From Endomicrobiia bacterium (GTDB lineage Bacteria > Elusimicrobiota > Endomicrobiia > Endomicrobiales > Endomicrobiaceae), in NCBI GenBank assembly GCA_009782015.1, contig WQUP01000244.1, positions 1-8,959 of the forward strand: a stretch of 8,959 nt of DNA, read 5' to 3'. Both the position numbers and the translations under genes were made by a program. Under the pieces are notes generated by a model. It saw only the letters and a list, made by a program, of their open reading frames with translations, did not search any database and had not been told where the DNA came from. This document shows, piece by piece, positions 6,252 through 8,959 of the stretch; position 1 is the first letter of the stretch; each line of letters begins with the position of its first letter.

Positions 6252-6263
6252 ACGCCGCGGCTG
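6225..6263 (-). terminator. Rho-independent terminator of gdhA
   Basis: On the minus strand a perfect 14-bp G/C-rich stem (arms 6250-6263 and 6233-6246) with a 3-nt loop is followed by one C and seven T (6225-6231). It sits about 48 bases past the gdhA stop. This is the only textbook intrinsic terminator in the window. Confidence 0.92.
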
Positions 6264-6310
6264 TTTCCGTTGCTAATCTTCTAAACCTCTAATCTTCCAA
6301 TCTTCTGACG

Positions 6311-7672
<1,362 letters not shown>

Positions 7673-7677
7673 TTAAA

Positions 7678-7700
7678 CTCCCGCGGCAAAACCGCGGAAG
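7678..7700 (-). promoter_or_regulatory. Hairpin in the gdhA 5' leader
   Basis: The leader contains CCGCGG repeated around a 5-nt loop, giving about nine pairs with one G-U wobble. It sits about 15 bases upstream of the AGGAG Shine-Dalgarno. It could influence message stability or translation. No known riboswitch was recognised. Confidence 0.45.
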
Positions 7701-7737
7701 TCAAAAAAACTATCCTCTTATAAGGTTGTTTTGCGTA

Positions 7738-7767
7738 ATTTTATGTAAATGTTGCGGCGTTTGTCAA
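7738..7767 (-). promoter_or_regulatory. Predicted sigma-70-type promoter of gdhA
   Basis: On the minus strand a perfect TTGACA (7762-7767) is followed after 18 bases by TAAAAT (7738-7743), a 5-of-6 match to the -10 consensus. The start would fall near 7731, leaving a leader of about 80 bases. Confidence 0.72.
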
Positions 7768-7786
7768 CAGACGCGCTGCGCGCGCC

Positions 7787-7888
7787 GAAGCTCGGCAGCT
7801 CGGAAGCCCGGAAGTTCAGCAACAGCAACAACAAAATCTTTGTCTTTGCCGAGCTGCTGAGCTGCCCGGCTTCCTAACTTCTGCCGTA
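7787..7888. repeat. Composite intergenic element E4 (octamer arms, minimal payload)
   Basis: The left arm is four octamers (7787-7818; GAAGCTCG, GCAGCTCG and similar), then GCAACAGCAACAAC. The right arm is four octamers on the minus strand (7850-7881; GAAGTTAG outermost, GCAGCTCG innermost) next to GGCAAAGACAAAG. Outside it is TACGGCA, directly after the RIC TGA stop. There is almost no payload, so E4 shows the basic plan. It ends about 20 bases upstream of the gdhA -35 box. Confidence 0.75.
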
Positions 7889-8650
7889 TCAGCTGTAGTT
7901 TTCGTCTAAGAATTTCAGCAAATCGCCGGATATGTTTTTATCAAAAGAACGGTCAACGGTTTCAAACTCTTTTTCCATCTCGGTTTTTTGGCCGTCAGAC
8001 AGGGTTTTCTCAAACCACGGGTAGAGGATTTTATCCTCTTTTTTTATGTGCTCCCTGAGAAGATTTACGTAGCCGAGCAAAGCCTGCTTAATCTGTTCCT
8101 GATTACCGGACTCAAGCCCCTCTGACGCTCGGCGGATGAAATTGCGCGCCGTCTCATGCTCCGAGATCATAGCTTTTATCATATCGGTATTTGAACCGGC
8201 CTTTTTAAATAAAATGTTTTCTTCTTTGGCGTGATGGTATTTGTCCGCGTAGTTTTTGACGTAGAATATGACTTTTCTCGCGATCTCGGCCGACACGCCG
8301 TCAATCTGCTTTTTATCGCCGATATACTGCGCCAGATCAAGAAGCCTGAGTATGTTTTTGTGCTCGTCAACCAGCTGCTGTAAAGGCGCGCAAAAAGCGG
8401 CGGTACGGCTCTCTTTTGCCGCCGTCTTAACGGCCGATATGTCAACATCTTCACCGCCGATAATCCTGTCTATCTGCGACATTATCGTTTTCTTTTTGTC
8501 CTGCGGAAAATTATGGATGTCCAGAACGTCTTTAAGCAGGCAGGTTCCCACCGAGCATGTAACGCAGTCCACGCCGTAAGCAGCAAGCAGTTCCCCGACT
8601 TTTGGAAACTTGCGGATAACTTCTTTTATTGCACTGTCGTAGTAGTTCAT
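7889..8650 (-). CDS. ric: Di-iron RIC/YtfE/ScdA-type iron-centre repair protein (hemerythrin fold)
   Basis: Members of this family bind a non-haem di-iron site and help repair iron-sulfur centres damaged by nitric oxide or oxidants. The 253-residue product has the usual two parts. The N-terminal ScdA_N/DUF542 domain (about 1-60) has the cysteine motif CVTCSVGTC (C29, C32, C37). The hemerythrin-like four-helix domain (about 88-235) has likely iron ligands H97, H140 with E144 (YHHAKEE), H165 in SEHE, and H201 with E205 (HIKKED). No signal peptide or membrane segment is seen, so it is cytoplasmic. The ATG at 8650 has a GGGG-containing Shine-Dalgarno six bases upstream. It is divergent from the putative carbonic anhydrase. 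A sensor role instead of repair is possible. Confidence 0.88.
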   Translation of the reverse strand: MNYYDSAIKEVIRKFPKVGELLAAYGVDCVTCSVGTCLLKDVLDIHNFPQDKKKTIMSQIDRIIGGEDVDISAVKTAAKESRTAAFCAPLQQLVDEHKNILRLLDLAQYIGDKKQIDGVSAEIARKVIFYVKNYADKYHHAKEENILFKKAGSNTDMIKAMISEHETARNFIRRASEGLESGNQEQIKQALLGYVNLLREHIKKEDKILYPWFEKTLSDGQKTEMEKEFETVDRSFDKNISGDLLKFLDENYS

Positions 8651-8660
8651 GACGCACCCC

Positions 8661-8760
8661 TTTTAACTGCGGAAGTTGAGAAGTTGGGCAGCTGAGAAGC
8701 TGAGCAAAGACAAAGGCTTTGTTGTTGCCGTTGCTCAGCTCTCTCAACTTCTATTTTAAC
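8661..8760. repeat. Composite intergenic element E5 (octamer arms, minimal payload)
   Basis: The left arm is four octamers (8672-8703; GAAGTTGA, GCAGCTGA and similar), followed by GCAAAGACAAAG (8704-8715). The other half reads GCTTTGTTGTTGCCGTTGC and then a shorter right arm (about 8731-8751) with two recognisable units. The 7-base direct repeat TTTTAAC flanks the element (8661-8667 and 8754-8760), resembling a target-site duplication. It lies immediately upstream of the RIC ribosome-binding site. Confidence 0.7.
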
Positions 8761-8796
8761 AATTGCAAACTCCCATGGCGTAATATCGTCTTTATT

Positions 8797-8826
8797 ATGA
8801 CAAAATATGAAACAAATTTGTATAAT
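8797..8826 (+). promoter_or_regulatory. Predicted promoter of the carbonic-anhydrase-like gene
   Basis: ATGACA (8797-8802, 5 of 6 matches to TTGACA), an 18-base spacer and a perfect TATAAT (8821-8826). The spacer contains the palindrome ACAAATTTGT (8812-8821), a possible operator. The predicted transcription start coincides with the ATG at 8833. Confidence 0.65.
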
Positions 8827-8832
8827 CTAATC

Positions 8833-8959
8833 ATGAAAAAACGCAAAGAGACGGCTTTGAAGAGCACGCAGCGCACTGCCAAAGAGCTGGAAAAGCTTTC
8901 GCCAAAAGAAGTTTTGAAGATGCTTAAACAGGGTAACCGCGACTTTGTCGGCGACAAGC
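8833..8959 (+). CDS. Probable beta-carbonic anhydrase, N-terminal part (cut by window end)
   Basis: Only 42 codons are present, running off the right edge. After a lysine-rich start, residues about 24-42 read SPKEVLKMLKQGNRDFVGD. That fits the conserved N-terminal helix of bacterial beta-carbonic anhydrases (P-x-E-x-L-x-x-L-x-x-GN-x-x-F), zinc enzymes that interconvert CO2 and bicarbonate. The zinc ligands (Cys, Asp, His, Cys) would lie beyond the window and cannot be checked. No Shine-Dalgarno is visible before the ATG at 8833, and the promoter would start transcription at that codon, suggesting a leaderless message. An in-frame ATG at 8797 would add 12 residues but overlaps the promoter. 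Confidence 0.6.
   Translation, partial: MKKRKETALKSTQRTAKELEKLSPKEVLKMLKQGNRDFVGDK

Noticed and set aside
8651..8832. A clear minus-strand promoter for RIC
   Set aside because: Several A/T-rich hexamers occur, but no -35/-10 pair with acceptable spacing was convincing.

Overview
The window reads as chromosomal DNA of a bacterium, probably anaerobic or fermentative, with roughly balanced base composition. Support for this: two NAD-type lactate/malate dehydrogenase paralogues, a hexameric-type glutamate dehydrogenase, an O-acetylhomoserine sulfhydrylase, a Kdp potassium-transport gene pair and a di-iron RIC/YtfE-type repair protein. Start sites have ordinary Shine-Dalgarno sequences. The phylum cannot be fixed from this sequence alone; an uncultured lineage such as Elusimicrobiota or Omnitrophota would be only a weak guess.

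Layout: seven genes lie on the minus strand, transcribed right to left: RIC (7889-8650), gdhA (6311-7651), a malate/lactate dehydrogenase paralogue (5050-6081), an L-lactate dehydrogenase (3847-4800), metY (2360-3673), a 25-residue kdpF (1992-2069) and kdpA (250-1962). The first 249 bases, downstream of kdpA, hold dispersed repeats and no kdpB. At the right edge a divergent plus-strand gene begins (8833 onward), probably a beta-carbonic anhydrase, and is cut by the window end. Metabolically the set covers redox balance (LDH/MDH), nitrogen assimilation (GDH), sulfur assimilation into homocysteine (MetY), potassium uptake (KdpFA), iron-centre repair (RIC) and CO2/bicarbonate chemistry (CA). Nothing shows that they form one pathway.

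The unusual part is between the genes. Most intergenic gaps on the minus-strand run are almost completely filled, from just after one gene's stop codon to just before the next gene's Shine-Dalgarno sequence, by a composite inverted-repeat element. I see six (called E0-E5 here). The recurring plan is an outer end resembling TTAACGGCAGA, an arm of four degenerate 7- or 8-nt purine-rich units, an inner motif resembling GCAAAGAC or GCAACGGC, a variable payload, and the mirror image. Unit sequence and length differ between elements, but the plan and usually the unit number (four per arm) are kept. Payloads include other dispersed palindromes and, in E3, a strong terminator followed directly by a TATAAT promoter. 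One element appears to supply the last codons and the stop of metY.

Other points of interest: the second dehydrogenase has Arg in place of the lactate-selecting Gln, has lost the usual fructose-1,6-bisphosphate site residues, and carries a cysteine-rich hexapeptide array made by four 18-bp tandem repeats.
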